DNA of 45,831 bases from Candidatus Kaiserbacteria bacterium RIFCSPHIGHO2_01_FULL_53_31 (GCA_001781095.1 MFKU01000004.1:1-45831), one strand, 5' to 3'; positions 18,345-28,509 are shown, counted from the stretch's first letter. Notes: generated by a model from the sequence alone, not told the origin. Program-made: numbers and translations.

Positions 18345-18903
18345 GTACGAGACTCGGGGCATTGTGCTCGCACGGTCAACGATGGGCGAGGCGAATGCGA
18401 GTGTGGTGGTGCTCACACCCGCACTCGGGCTTGTCCGAGCGCGGGCGCAAGGGCTGCGCAAGTCGGGTGCAAAACTCTCGGCTGCACTCGTTACCTTCGC
18501 TGAGAGCGATCTCGTGCTCGTAGAAGGGAAGGAAGGGTGGCGCGTCGCGGGCGCGGTGCTCATGGAGAATTGGTTTAGAAAGATGCAGCAGCCCGAGGCT
18601 CGCGCGACGGCAGCACGCGTCTCGGGCCTCGTTCTCCGGCTCGTTGCGGGTGAAGCGCACGATGCAGAACTCCACCCAATTATCCGTAGTTTTTTCGATG
18701 CACTCATCACCATTTCAGAAGACCAACATGAGGCCGCCGAACTCCTCGTCGTTATTCGCGTCCTTGCAGCGCTCGGCCTCGACGCAGGCGAAATTCCCGG
18801 GCATAACGATGAATTCACTCCAGAAATCCTCAACTACGTCCTTGCCAATCGAGCCAATTATATTGCCCGCATCAATCACGGTATCTCCGCCTCAGGTCTT
18901 TAA
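18334..18903 (+). CDS. recO: DNA repair protein RecO
   Basis: YETRGIVLARSTMGEANASVVVLTPALGLVRARAQGLRKSGAKL; 11-nt overlap with ileS. Confidence 0.85.
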   Translation: MRHKYETRGIVLARSTMGEANASVVVLTPALGLVRARAQGLRKSGAKLSAALVTFAESDLVLVEGKEGWRVAGAVLMENWFRKMQQPEARATAARVSGLVLRLVAGEAHDAELHPIIRSFFDALITISEDQHEAAELLVVIRVLAALGLDAGEIPGHNDEFTPEILNYVLANRANYIARINHGISASGL

Positions 18904-18937
18904 TTGTTTGTGTTTACCGTCCCGAGCGACGGCGAGA

Positions 18938-18968
18938 GGTCGTCTCCTGCTCAGGGGACGGCCTTTTT
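18938..18968 (+). terminator. Intrinsic terminator after recO
   Basis: GGTCGTCTCC-TGCTCA-GGGGACGGCC followed by TTTTT. Confidence 0.8.
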
Positions 18969-18986
18969 GTTATATACTAATTACCC

Positions 18987-20870
18987 ATGCCACCATCGGA
19001 AGACGACACAAGCTCACTAGAGCGTGCCCGCGAGCGGCTATATAAGACCGATATCGAACCGCTGGAATCACGGACACCGCTCAGTATTCCGGACGAACAT
19101 GCACTTCCGCATGCATGGGGAGAAGATCCGCTCGTTCCTACGTCGCGACAAAAAAGGCGACATATCCGCGTGGCCGGAGCATTCTTCGCAGTCGCGCTCG
19201 CTTTCTTCGTCATCTCGCTCGGCGTCGCCGGGTATTTCCTCTATTTCGAAGGGAATACCGTTTCAACCAATAACATCACCCTTAACCTCGAAGGCCCGAC
19301 GAGCATAGCCGGAGGCGACACTGTTCCGCTTGAACTCACCATAACAAACAAGAATCCGGTCGCGATCGAGAACGCGACTCTGGAGGTAAATTTCCCCGAA
19401 GGAACGAGAGATGCGAATAACGTATTGCAACCATATCCTCGCTACAACGAAAAGATCGGCACACTTGAAAGTGGTGCTACGATCACGCGGTCGCTCAAGG
19501 CAGCTATTTTCGGCGGAGCAGGGCAGACGCTCGCGGTGCAGTCTGTTTTATCGTACGACATGGTTGGCTCTAATTCTGTCTATGTTAAAAAAAGTTCCTT
19601 TCCGCTCACAATTTCTTCGACGCCACTCGATATTAGTGTGGACACTCTTTCCGAAACTGTCTCAGGCAAGCCACTCACGTTCAACATTACCGTCCGATCG
19701 AATGCAAAAGTGACAATCAGCAACGTCGTGCTCACGAGCATATTTCCCTTTGGCTTTGTGGTGAACTCGTCGTCTGTCCCTCTGAATAATTCTAGTTTTC
19801 TCTTGGGTACTCTCGCGCCGGGCGCGACCAAGACGATAACTCTTACGGGAACACTTGCGGGGCAGGACAGCGAAGAACGCGTTTTTCATTTCAGCATCGG
19901 TACAGCGAATACCGCGAATGATCAAGCACTCGCCGTAACGTACATGACCAAGGATGTGCCGGTGACCGTTACGGCGCCATTCATTAACACAACAATCGCA
20001 CTGAATGGGGACACGGGCGCGAACGTGACGGTTCCCGCAGGGAGTCGGCAGAGTGTCACCGTGTCCTACACAAACACGCTCGCAACGAATGTCGCAAACG
20101 TGGTTGTCGCAGTGGCGATTTCTGGGAGCGGGGTAGATTACGGAAGCATTGAAACCACACGCGGTTTCTATCGGTCTCTTGATCATACGGTGCTCTTTGG
20201 CCCCGATACCGATCCCGCACTCGCGAATCTCGCGCCCGGCGCTTCCGGCATCGGCACCTTCACGTTCTCGACTCTTGCGCCCGGCGCGCTTGCATCTTCG
20301 CCGTCAATAACATTTACCACCTCAGTGTCTGGCAGTCGCGTCGGACAGACCAATGTGCCCGAGGAGGTGAACGCGTCTGCAACGAAGACGGCAAAAGTGG
20401 TGACAGCAATTTCGCTCACAGCGCACGCTCTCCACTCGTCTGGACCTATTGCAAACAGTGGTCCCGTCCCTCCCATCTCGAATCAAGCCACGACGTATTC
20501 AGTCGTTTGGAACGTGAAAAACCAAGGGAGCGCCGTTGCCGACGGGACAGTGTCGGCAACTCTGCCGAGCTACGTGTCTTACACCGGCAAAACAGCCGGT
20601 TCAGGATCTTTCTCATATGACGCTGCGTCTCGTACGGTTTCTTGGAATACGGGGAATCTAGCGCAAGGAGCCAACACGGGGGGCACGTTCCAGGTTTCGC
20701 TCACGCCATCGACGTCGCAGATGGGAAGCGCGCCTGCACTCACCAGCTCGGTGTCTTTTTCCGGATATGATCGATTCGCCGGGGTACAGGTACGCGCGAC
20801 GGCCGGCGCGGCCACGACCGAGACAACGGGCGACTCCGGATATTCCTCATCAAACGCAAATGTGCAGTAA
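18987..20870 (+). CDS. Large membrane-anchored surface protein with Ig/DUF11-like repeats
   Basis: Cytoplasmic N-terminus, single TM (FFAVALAFFVISLGVAGYFLYF), Thr/Ser-rich beta repeats with 'LAPGA' motifs. Confidence 0.7.
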   Translation: MPPSEDDTSSLERARERLYKTDIEPLESRTPLSIPDEHALPHAWGEDPLVPTSRQKRRHIRVAGAFFAVALAFFVISLGVAGYFLYFEGNTVSTNNITLNLEGPTSIAGGDTVPLELTITNKNPVAIENATLEVNFPEGTRDANNVLQPYPRYNEKIGTLESGATITRSLKAAIFGGAGQTLAVQSVLSYDMVGSNSVYVKKSSFPLTISSTPLDISVDTLSETVSGKPLTFNITVRSNAKVTISNVVLTSIFPFGFVVNSSSVPLNNSSFLLGTLAPGATKTITLTGTLAGQDSEERVFHFSIGTANTANDQALAVTYMTKDVPVTVTAPFINTTIALNGDTGANVTVPAGSRQSVTVSYTNTLATNVANVVVAVAISGSGVDYGSIETTRGFYRSLDHTVLFGPDTDPALANLAPGASGIGTFTFSTLAPGALASSPSITFTTSVSGSRVGQTNVPEEVNASATKTAKVVTAISLTAHALHSSGPIANSGPVPPISNQATTYSVVWNVKNQGSAVADGTVSATLPSYVSYTGKTAGSGSFSYDAASRTVSWNTGNLAQGANTGGTFQVSLTPSTSQMGSAPALTSSVSFSGYDRFAGVQVRATAGAATTETTGDSGYSSSNANVQ

Positions 20871-20929
20871 AGTGTCAAAAAGCTTGCATCTATGATCTTT
20901 TTGCCGCACTCTTAACGCCAAGGACCGAT

Positions 20930-22255
20930 ATGGCTGACCAAAACCTGATGGAAAAGATCATCTCACTCACGAAACGCCGAGGGTTTGTGTTCCCGGGTTC
21001 AGAGATCTATGGAGGCCTCGCCGGCACCTACGACTATGGACCCATGGGCGTAATCCTTAAGGAAAATGTCGAACGCCTGTGGCTCTCAATGTTCCGCGAT
21101 AATCGCGATGATATGTTCGGCGTCGACGCCGCGATACTGATGAATCCAAAAATATGGGAAGCGAGCGGCCATGTCGCCGGGTTTTCTGACCCGCTCATTG
21201 AATGTGAGAAGTGTAAGCGGCGTTTCCGTGCGGATCATCTTGAGAGCTTGGGGAAGTGTCCTGAATGTGAAGGAAAGTTAGGAGACGCGCGGCAATTCAA
21301 CATGATGTTCAAGACGCATGCAGGAGCTGCAGAAGATGACTCCGCAACGGTATATCTGCGTCCTGAAACTGCAGGTGGGATTTTCACTAATTATAAGAAT
21401 GTAGTGGATTCGGTGCATCCGAAATTACCGTTTGGTATTGCGCAAATAGGAAAGGCATTTAGAAACGAAATTGCTCCGCGCGATTTCATTTTCCGTCTGC
21501 GCGAGCTCTCGCAGATGGAGGTCGAGTATTTCGTGAAGCCAGATGACTGGGAGAAAGCATTCGAGGAGTGGCGGAAAATGATGCATCTTTTTGCCGGTGC
21601 GGTTGGCATACCGGAGAATATGGTGCATGAGCTTGAAGTTCCCGACACTGATCGCGCACACTATTCTAAACGTACGATCGACTTCGAGTTCGACTATCCT
21701 TTTGGACGAAAAGAGCTCTGGGGTCTTGCATATCGCACTAATTTTGATCTCTCTGCTCATGCGAACGCATCAAATACTGAGCTCGCCTATCTTGATGAAG
21801 AGACAAAAGAAAAATTCACGCCGCATGTTATCGAGCCGTCCTTGGGAGTTGATCGAACGATTCTCGCAATTCTCTCGAGCGCCTACCGCGAAGACGAACT
21901 TGCCGGTGAGACGCGAACATATCTGGCGCTCTCGCCCAAGATCGCGCCCATGAAAGCAATGGTTTCGCCACTCCTGCGCAACAAACCCGAGCTTGTCGAG
22001 AAGGCGCGGGAGGTACGCGCAGAATTGAAGAAGGTGCACCCAGCAATCGCGTGGGATGACAACGGCAATATCGGCAAGCGTTACCGCCGCCAGGACGAAA
22101 TCGGCACGCCCTTCTGCATCACGATCGACTTCGACACACTCGGCGAGAAACCAGAACTCAAGGATACCGTCACCCTGCGCCATCGCGACACCGGTGAGCA
22201 GGAGCGACTCACGGTCTCGCAGGTTGTTGAGCGCCTGCAAACCGCACTCGAGTAG
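20930..22255 (+). CDS. glyS: Glycine--tRNA ligase (dimeric class II type)
   Basis: KRRGFVFPGSEIYGGLAGTYDYGPMG; FRNEIAPRDFIFRLREL. Confidence 0.97.
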   Translation: MADQNLMEKIISLTKRRGFVFPGSEIYGGLAGTYDYGPMGVILKENVERLWLSMFRDNRDDMFGVDAAILMNPKIWEASGHVAGFSDPLIECEKCKRRFRADHLESLGKCPECEGKLGDARQFNMMFKTHAGAAEDDSATVYLRPETAGGIFTNYKNVVDSVHPKLPFGIAQIGKAFRNEIAPRDFIFRLRELSQMEVEYFVKPDDWEKAFEEWRKMMHLFAGAVGIPENMVHELEVPDTDRAHYSKRTIDFEFDYPFGRKELWGLAYRTNFDLSAHANASNTELAYLDEETKEKFTPHVIEPSLGVDRTILAILSSAYREDELAGETRTYLALSPKIAPMKAMVSPLLRNKPELVEKAREVRAELKKVHPAIAWDDNGNIGKRYRRQDEIGTPFCITIDFDTLGEKPELKDTVTLRHRDTGEQERLTVSQVVERLQTALE

Positions 22256-22283
22256 GGAGAACGGATATGCTACGATGCCCCAT

Positions 22284-23345
22284 ATGGACAGAGAGTTCAA
22301 CATCTCCATAACATCGGGCACAGTCATCAGAGCGCTGATCATCGTTGTTGGTGCTTATGTGTTCTGGGTATTGCGCGATCTCGCGTTGCTCATGTTGACG
22401 GCGATCGTTATCGCTTCGGCCATCGAACCGGGTGTTGCATTTTTCGTCCGATGGCGAATTCCGCGCCTTATCGCAGTGTTTCTTTTGTATGTGCTCGTTT
22501 TCGGTTCAATCTTCGCACTTGTGTATTTCTTCTTCCCGCCAATCATCGCAGATGCCGCTGATTTCCTGTCGGTCATCCCGACGTATCTGAGCATGCTTAC
22601 CATCCCATCATCTTTCCCAGGTTTCTCAAGTGCGACAGATATTCTCGGCAGTCAAGCGCAGTTACAGCTATTCGTGCAGAATCTCTTCTCACTTCAAAAC
22701 GCATTCACTGCGAGTCCGAGCACCGTGGTGCAGGTCTTCGTCACCTTTTTCGGAGGTATTCTCTCCTTGATGCTTGTCGTCGTTCTCTCGTTCTACTTCG
22801 CGCTTCAAGATACCGGGGTTGATGACTTTATACGACTTATCATGCCCGTAACCAATGAGGAATACGCGGTCAGTCTCTGGAAGCGCGCTCAGAAGAAGAT
22901 CGGGCTCTGGATGCAGGGGCAGATCCTCCTCTCGGTTATCGTGGGAATACTCGTGTATCTCGGACTCGTTATCATCGGCATCCCGTATGCGCTCCTTCTC
23001 GCTGTGTTCACTGCGTTTGCCGAAATTATCCCGATCTTCGGCTCTCTCATCTCGGGGCTTGTTGCCGTTATCATCGCGTTTTCTGAGGGCGGCGTCGCGC
23101 TCGCGGCTATCGTTCTCGGTCTCTATGTGGTGGTCAATCAATTTGAGTCTAATCTCATTTACCCGCTCATCGTGAAGAAAGTTGTCGGTATCCCACCGCT
23201 TCTCGTCATTGTGGCGCTTATCGCGGGATATACGCTGGCCGGCTTCCTCGGCGTTCTGCTCTCTGTGCCCGTTGCGGCGGCGGCGCTCGAATTCCTCTCA
23301 GATTTTGATAAACGGAAACGCCACGTCGCACACGCGCCACAATAA
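22284..23345 (+). CDS. AI-2E family transporter
   Basis: MDREFNISITSGTVIRALIIVVGAYVFW...; multi-TM; upstream part of the ORF overlaps glyS and is rejected. Confidence 0.85.
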   Translation: MDREFNISITSGTVIRALIIVVGAYVFWVLRDLALLMLTAIVIASAIEPGVAFFVRWRIPRLIAVFLLYVLVFGSIFALVYFFFPPIIADAADFLSVIPTYLSMLTIPSSFPGFSSATDILGSQAQLQLFVQNLFSLQNAFTASPSTVVQVFVTFFGGILSLMLVVVLSFYFALQDTGVDDFIRLIMPVTNEEYAVSLWKRAQKKIGLWMQGQILLSVIVGILVYLGLVIIGIPYALLLAVFTAFAEIIPIFGSLISGLVAVIIAFSEGGVALAAIVLGLYVVVNQFESNLIYPLIVKKVVGIPPLLVIVALIAGYTLAGFLGVLLSVPVAAAALEFLSDFDKRKRHVAHAPQ

Positions 23346-23354
23346 GATTTTCGT

Positions 23355-24779
23355 ATGAGTGCGCGTTATATCACCACCACGCTACCCTACATCAACGCAG
23401 ACCCTCACTTGGGGCATACGCTTGAGTTTGTGGAGGCCGATTGTTTCGCACGCGCAGCACGCCTGTCAGGAGACGAAACATTTCTCAATATCGGAACTGA
23501 TGAGCACGGCGAGAAAATAGTGCAAAAAGCGGAACAACAAGGGAAGCACCCGCAAGAGTATGCTGACGAATACAGTGCGCGTTTTAAGGCCTTTGCCGAT
23601 CGACTCAATATCTCCTATGACACATTTACTCGTACTACGAGTGGGGGACACACCGCTGCCGCGCAAGAGTTCTGGAAGCGTTGTGAGGCCGCGGGGGACA
23701 TATACAAAGCAGAATATGAAATAAAATATTGTGTCGGGTGCGAGCTCGAGAAGACCGATTCAGAACTCGAGCATGGGCACTGCCCGCTGCATCCGAAGCT
23801 GGATGTAGAGATACGCAAGGAAGAAAATTATTATTTCAGGTTTTCAAAATATCAAAAAAACCTTATCGAGCTCTATACGACGCAACCCGACTTTGTGCTG
23901 CCAAAAGAACGATTGAAAGAGATCAGGACATTTGTCGCAGGGGGCTTAAAGGATTTCAGTATTTCACGACGACGCGAAAAACTCTCGTGGGGTATACCGG
24001 TCCCCGGCGACCCCGACCACGTAATGTATGTTTGGTTTGATGCGCTCGTGAACTATGTTTCAGCCATCGGTTGGCCAACCGATGAAGAGCGCTTCAAGAA
24101 GTGGTGGCCGGTGACACAACTGGCAGGGAAGGATAATCTGCGTCAGCAGGCAGCGATGTGGCAGGCGATGCTCCTGTCGGCAGGTCTCGCAACGTCGAAG
24201 CAAATCTTCATCCATGGGTTTATCACGAGCGGCGGGCAGAAAATGAGCAAGTCGCTTGGAAACGTAATCAATCCGCTTGAGCTTGTCGAAAAGTACGGAA
24301 GCGACGCGGTGCGCTATATCCTTTTGCGCCACGTGAGCCCGCTCGAAGATTCTGATCTCACGCATGAAGCGATTCACGAACACTATACAGCCCATCTGAC
24401 GAATGGCCTCGGGAATCTGGTCGCCCGCGTGATGAAACTCGCAGAAACCTACTTGCCGGAGCCGATAGAAAAGCCAAAAGTCACGCCGTTCCCGCAAGAA
24501 TATTGGGACATGGTGAATACGTTTCAATTCAATCGCGCGATGGATTGGATATGGGTTCGCGTCCAGGCCCTCGACGAACGCATCACACGCGAGGAGCCCT
24601 TCAAACTCGTGAAGGAAGACGCGGAGAAAGGTCGCGTGCTCATCAAAGAGCTCGTCACAGAACTGTATCTCATAGGTCGCTTCCTAAATCCGTTCATGCC
24701 GGAGACGAACGAGATCATAAAAAAGACGGTGCTCGCAAATAAAAAACCGGAGAATCTTTTTCCGCGTCTCACGCTATAG
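23355..24779 (+). CDS. metG: Methionine--tRNA ligase
   Basis: TTTLPYINADPHLGHTLEFVEADCFAR; GFITSGGQKMSKSLGNV. Confidence 0.97.
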   Translation: MSARYITTTLPYINADPHLGHTLEFVEADCFARAARLSGDETFLNIGTDEHGEKIVQKAEQQGKHPQEYADEYSARFKAFADRLNISYDTFTRTTSGGHTAAAQEFWKRCEAAGDIYKAEYEIKYCVGCELEKTDSELEHGHCPLHPKLDVEIRKEENYYFRFSKYQKNLIELYTTQPDFVLPKERLKEIRTFVAGGLKDFSISRRREKLSWGIPVPGDPDHVMYVWFDALVNYVSAIGWPTDEERFKKWWPVTQLAGKDNLRQQAAMWQAMLLSAGLATSKQIFIHGFITSGGQKMSKSLGNVINPLELVEKYGSDAVRYILLRHVSPLEDSDLTHEAIHEHYTAHLTNGLGNLVARVMKLAETYLPEPIEKPKVTPFPQEYWDMVNTFQFNRAMDWIWVRVQALDERITREEPFKLVKEDAEKGRVLIKELVTELYLIGRFLNPFMPETNEIIKKTVLANKKPENLFPRLTL

Positions 24780-24783
24780 ATCT

Positions 24784-25593
24784 ATGCAAATCAAGTACGT
24801 CGACACACATTGCCATCTGCAGTTCCCTGAGTACGACGCTGATCGCGAAGAAATAATCGAAAAGATGAGTGAGAAAGGCATCGTCGGTATTGTGGTCGGT
24901 TGCGATTATGAATCTTCGCGCAAGGCGGTCTTGCTCGCTGAAAAATATGATCACCTGTTTGCATCTATCGGGCATATGCCGCAGCTTATTGGAGATTTTG
25001 ATGCACATGGCATGCGCGCGCTCATTGGACACCCAAAAGTTGTGGCGGTTGGGGAATGCGGTCTGGATTACTACCGTGTGACGAATCTAAGTGCAGACGG
25101 AAAGAACAGACAAAAAGTTTTATTTAAGAAGCAAATTGATTTGGCTGTCGAATACGATAAACCGCTCATTGTGCATACACGCCCGAGCCAAGGCACGATG
25201 GACGCCTACCGTGATCTGATTGCGATTCTGAAAGTAACTAAGTTCTTGCATCCGGACTATCACGGAAACATACACTTCTTCGTCGGAGGGAAGGCGGAGG
25301 TGGAAGCGCTCGTCGCGCTCAATTTCACCGTTTCCTTTACCGCGGTCATTACGTTCGCGCGGGACTATGACGCGGTTATCAAGGCAGCGCCATTCGATAG
25401 AATCCTTTCTGAAACCGATTCACCCTATGTCGCGCCAGTCACGCGACGAGGCGAGCGAAACGATCCATTGGCGGTCATCGATGTGGTGAATCAGATCGCC
25501 TTGATTAGAGGTGTTGGCACAGAAATTGTTCGTCAGAAGCTCCTCGCGAATACGCTCCAGCTATTCGATCTACCCGGCAGGGAAACAGTATAG
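24784..25593 (+). CDS. TatD family hydrolase
   Basis: VDTHCHLQFPEYD...VAVGECGLDYY...LSETDSPYVAP. Confidence 0.95.
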   Translation: MQIKYVDTHCHLQFPEYDADREEIIEKMSEKGIVGIVVGCDYESSRKAVLLAEKYDHLFASIGHMPQLIGDFDAHGMRALIGHPKVVAVGECGLDYYRVTNLSADGKNRQKVLFKKQIDLAVEYDKPLIVHTRPSQGTMDAYRDLIAILKVTKFLHPDYHGNIHFFVGGKAEVEALVALNFTVSFTAVITFARDYDAVIKAAPFDRILSETDSPYVAPVTRRGERNDPLAVIDVVNQIALIRGVGTEIVRQKLLANTLQLFDLPGRETV

Positions 25594-25680
25594 GTTAGCC
25601 GTGCGGGTACGGGAATCACGCGTCCCAGCACTACATCTCGGCTTTGCATTTGGTGCTGAATGTGCTAGGATGGCGAAATT

Positions 25681-26169
25681 ATGGCGAGAAAGCAGGCGGT
25701 AGGCGAAATGGAGGACGAAATGGTGGCCGTCGGGGACGCAGTGCGCGTCTACGAGCTCGGCTTCCACCTCGACCCCGAGCTTGGTGCCGAAGAAGTGAAA
25801 AAGGCCTACCAGGCAGTGCGCGAGGTCATCGGCACGAAGAGCACTATCGTCGCTGAGGGTGAACCGCAGACGGTACAACTAGCGTATACCATCTCGCGCC
25901 AAGAGACTTCAGGGCGCCGCGACTTCAACTCCGCATACTTCTGTTGGATCGCGTATGAGACATCGACTGATCATCACACTGAGATCCTGGCCGCGGCAAA
26001 TGCCGACAAGCGCGTCGTCCGCTTTATTGATCTTCTTACAACTAAAGACGCGGCACGACATGCAGTCGAGATCCGTGAATTCGTAGCGAAGGCCCAAGAG
26101 CATGTTGACGAACCTGAAGCGACCGTCGACGTCGAGCTCGATGCCGCACTTCAGAATGTTGCGGTATAA
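25681..26169 (+). CDS. rpsF: 30S ribosomal protein S6 (extended N-terminus)
   Basis: VYELGFHLDPELGAEEVKKAYQAV...; rpsF-ssb-rpsR order. Confidence 0.85.
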   Translation: MARKQAVGEMEDEMVAVGDAVRVYELGFHLDPELGAEEVKKAYQAVREVIGTKSTIVAEGEPQTVQLAYTISRQETSGRRDFNSAYFCWIAYETSTDHHTEILAAANADKRVVRFIDLLTTKDAARHAVEIREFVAKAQEHVDEPEATVDVELDAALQNVAV

Positions 26170-26180
26170 TCTCTCGTATC

Positions 26181-26660
26181 ATGTACCTCAATAAAGTATT
26201 CCTCTACGGTAATCTCACCCGCGACCCAGAGTTGAAAGCATTGCCGAGTGGCGGCCAGGTCGCGAACTTCGGTCTCGCGACGAACCGCACCTATAAGGAC
26301 AAGAACGGACAGAAGCAGGAAACGACAGAATTCCACAACGTCGTGGCGTTCGGCCGCACCGCCGAAGTCATCGCACAGTATGTGAAGAAGGGTCGACCGC
26401 TCTTCGTCGAGGGTCGTCTCCAGACACGTTCCTGGGATGACAAAGATACCGGCAAGAAGAATTACCGTACGGAGATTACGGTGGAAAATTTCCAGTTCGG
26501 CGCCGATGGTGGCCGTGGAGGCTCTGCATCAAGTGCCGCAGCGGGAGGAAGTGCTTCATCTCAAAATGAGACGGCAGTAGCTGATACGGCAGGTGGACAG
26601 GGCGCAGACGAGATCAAGTATCCCGATGAAGAGATCAATCCGGAAGACATTCCTTTTTAA
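26181..26660 (+). CDS. ssb: Single-stranded DNA-binding protein
   Basis: MYLNKVFLYGNLTRDPELKALPSGGQVANFGLATNR; acidic tip EDIPF. Confidence 0.97.
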   Translation: MYLNKVFLYGNLTRDPELKALPSGGQVANFGLATNRTYKDKNGQKQETTEFHNVVAFGRTAEVIAQYVKKGRPLFVEGRLQTRSWDDKDTGKKNYRTEITVENFQFGADGGRGGSASSAAAGGSASSQNETAVADTAGGQGADEIKYPDEEINPEDIPF

Positions 26661-26670
26661 CTACTGAATC

Positions 26671-26877
26671 ATGGCATACCAAGCAGAACGAGAAGAAATA
26701 GAGATCAAGAAGTTTATTGACTACAAGGACGTCGTGTACCTAAAGCAGTTCACCAATTCGCACGCGAAGATCCTCTCTAAGAAGCGCACCGGCATTCCCG
26801 CGACCAAGCAGCGCGACATCGCACAGGCCATCAAACGCGCCCGCTTCATGGCGCTCCTCCCCTACGTTGCGGCATAG
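26671..26877 (+). CDS. rpsR: 30S ribosomal protein S18
   Basis: IDYKDVVYLKQFTNSHAKILSKKRTGIPATKQRDIAQAIKRARFMALLPYV. Confidence 0.97.
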   Translation: MAYQAEREEIEIKKFIDYKDVVYLKQFTNSHAKILSKKRTGIPATKQRDIAQAIKRARFMALLPYVAA

Positions 26878-26922
26878 CCGCAAGTATTCACTGCGCATTC
26901 ATCGATGTGCATAAATAGTGAT

Positions 26923-26941
26923 ATCCTGAGGGTATCAGGAT
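26923..26941. promoter_or_regulatory. Inverted repeat ATCCTGA-GGGTA-TCAGGAT upstream of the Panacea ORF (candidate operator)
   Basis: 7-bp perfect arms 10 nt before the ATG. Confidence 0.45.
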
Positions 26942-26951
26942 TATCTTGACT

Positions 26952-27452
26952 ATGGCAACAAAAATAAATCAAGCAAAATATCGTAATGCCATTCTATTTT
27001 TCGCGAACCGAATTCAGAATGGAACACTCGGCAAACTGAAGCTCATGAAACTGCTATATTATTTTGATTTTGATTTCTTTGAGAAGTATGGCCGCTCTAT
27101 AACTGGAGATGAGTATCTTCGTTTCGAGAATGGCCCCGTGCCGCGTATGGCAGAAAAGATTTTGAAGCAGATGGACGGAAAAGATATTAAAGTCTCAAAA
27201 CGAAAAGTTGCTGATGGATATAAGGATCAGATGCATATCGAAGCGCTTACCGATTTTGATGTGAGTGTTTTTGAAAAAGAAGAAATCCTTCTTCTGGAAG
27301 AGATCGCTTCGAAATGGGAGCGTTTTAGCGGCGCTGAGATGAAAAGTGCGACTCACGGTGAAGCTCCGTGGATCGCGACAGCTCCTGATACCGTTATCGA
27401 CTACAATCTTGCACTCTATCGAAATAATTACGGCGAGATGGCGAATGTGTAG
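26952..27452 (+). CDS. Panacea/DUF4065 domain antitoxin
   Basis: LGKLKLMKLLYYFDFDFFEKYGRSITGDEYLRFENGPVPRMAEKIL. Confidence 0.85.
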   Translation: MATKINQAKYRNAILFFANRIQNGTLGKLKLMKLLYYFDFDFFEKYGRSITGDEYLRFENGPVPRMAEKILKQMDGKDIKVSKRKVADGYKDQMHIEALTDFDVSVFEKEEILLLEEIASKWERFSGAEMKSATHGEAPWIATAPDTVIDYNLALYRNNYGEMANV

Positions 27453-27461
27453 TGAAGTGTC

Positions 27462-27806
27462 ATGGATCTTTTCCGTCACGAAGGCATCGAGAAAGATTTC
27501 GATGTGCTAAAACGTTTTGCCGCACCACGAGAGTCCCTTGATGCTTGGGAGCGATTCTTTGCGTTTAAGGGTTTGAGAGAAACGCCCGGCATTGATCAAT
27601 TTCCTGGCTTCGGAAGTGCTAAGGTTTACAAGGGTCGCGTGGTTCCTCTTAAGGAGAATGTAGGAAAATCAAAAGGTTATCGAGTAATTTTCGAGCTACG
27701 AGAAGAATCATCGTTGTCTTGTCGGATTCTCGTCTTCTCCCGGCATGGCATTTACCACGACGAACAAGATTTAATTCGACTCGTAAAGCTCCGGCTCAAG
27801 AGCTGA
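27462..27806 (+). CDS. Putative toxin partner of the Panacea antitoxin; RelE-like C-terminal pattern
   Basis: 9 nt downstream of the DUF4065 ORF; KGYRVIFELREESSLSCRILVFSRHGIYHDEQDLIRLVKLRL. Confidence 0.6.
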   Translation: MDLFRHEGIEKDFDVLKRFAAPRESLDAWERFFAFKGLRETPGIDQFPGFGSAKVYKGRVVPLKENVGKSKGYRVIFELREESSLSCRILVFSRHGIYHDEQDLIRLVKLRLKS

Positions 27807-27813
27807 TATACTG

Positions 27814-28422
27814 GTGAGTATGAATTACTCACACCGAGCCGTGTCTACCATCAGGCGGGGTTTTATAGTTCCTATTTTGCTTTTAATTATTGCTGTTCTT
27901 CTTATAGGCGGAGGAATCTATATCTACATGCAAAATCAGCAGACTTCTACAGCAACTGGAACGCAAGCAACCTCAACAATTCAGACTACAGTTGCTTTGG
28001 ACGATACACCAGCGGACTGGAAGACATACAAAAACGAGAAATATGGGTTTGTATTTAGCTATCCTTCCGAAGTAAAGGAGAATTTATTATCTGCGTTTGT
28101 CAGAGTCACGCCAAACACTATGGCATGTCCTGATTTTTATGGGTATGATCAAGGGAAGTATGCGCCTGAGCTATTTCAAGTGCAAATAAATGGTATAAAT
28201 TTTCAGAAGGCGACATTAGGATGGACTACCGCATACGCAGGATTTATTGATCACAACTATTGTGCAGTTAGAGATGGCGTTATGTATCAAATGCAAATGA
28301 CCACTATAGCTGGTGTCAGTCCCGATGCAGGAAGTGCTATTAACGAGTTTACAAATAACAATCTCGTAAGTGATCTTAGGACTTTTGATCAAATTGTCAG
28401 TACATTCAAGTTTACCAACTAA
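27814..28422 (+). CDS. Membrane-anchored hypothetical protein, paralog copy 1
   Basis: RRGFIVPILLLIIAVLLIGGGIYIYMQNQQTS; paralog of 908 and 28580 ORFs. Confidence 0.75.
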   Translation: MSMNYSHRAVSTIRRGFIVPILLLIIAVLLIGGGIYIYMQNQQTSTATGTQATSTIQTTVALDDTPADWKTYKNEKYGFVFSYPSEVKENLLSAFVRVTPNTMACPDFYGYDQGKYAPELFQVQINGINFQKATLGWTTAYAGFIDHNYCAVRDGVMYQMQMTTIAGVSPDAGSAINEFTNNNLVSDLRTFDQIVSTFKFTN

Positions 28423-28502
28423 GCTTTATCGACTCGTTCGACGTACTCACCCGTGTCGGTGTTGATACGAACAATGTCGCCCGCGTTGATGAAGAGGGGA
28501 GC
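28419..28502 (-). pseudogene. Truncated EF-P C-terminus (27 codons plus stop)
   Basis: APLFINAGDIVRINTDTGEYVERVDKA* versus EF-P tail APLFINSGDVVRINTDTGEYVERVDKA*. Confidence 0.9.
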
Positions 28503-28509
28503 GGAGCTC

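Noticed and set aside
22056-22283. Long N-terminal extension of the AI-2E transporter ORF
   Set aside because: Overlaps the glyS 3' end and is Ser/Arg-rich; MDREFNISITSG at 22284 is the natural start.
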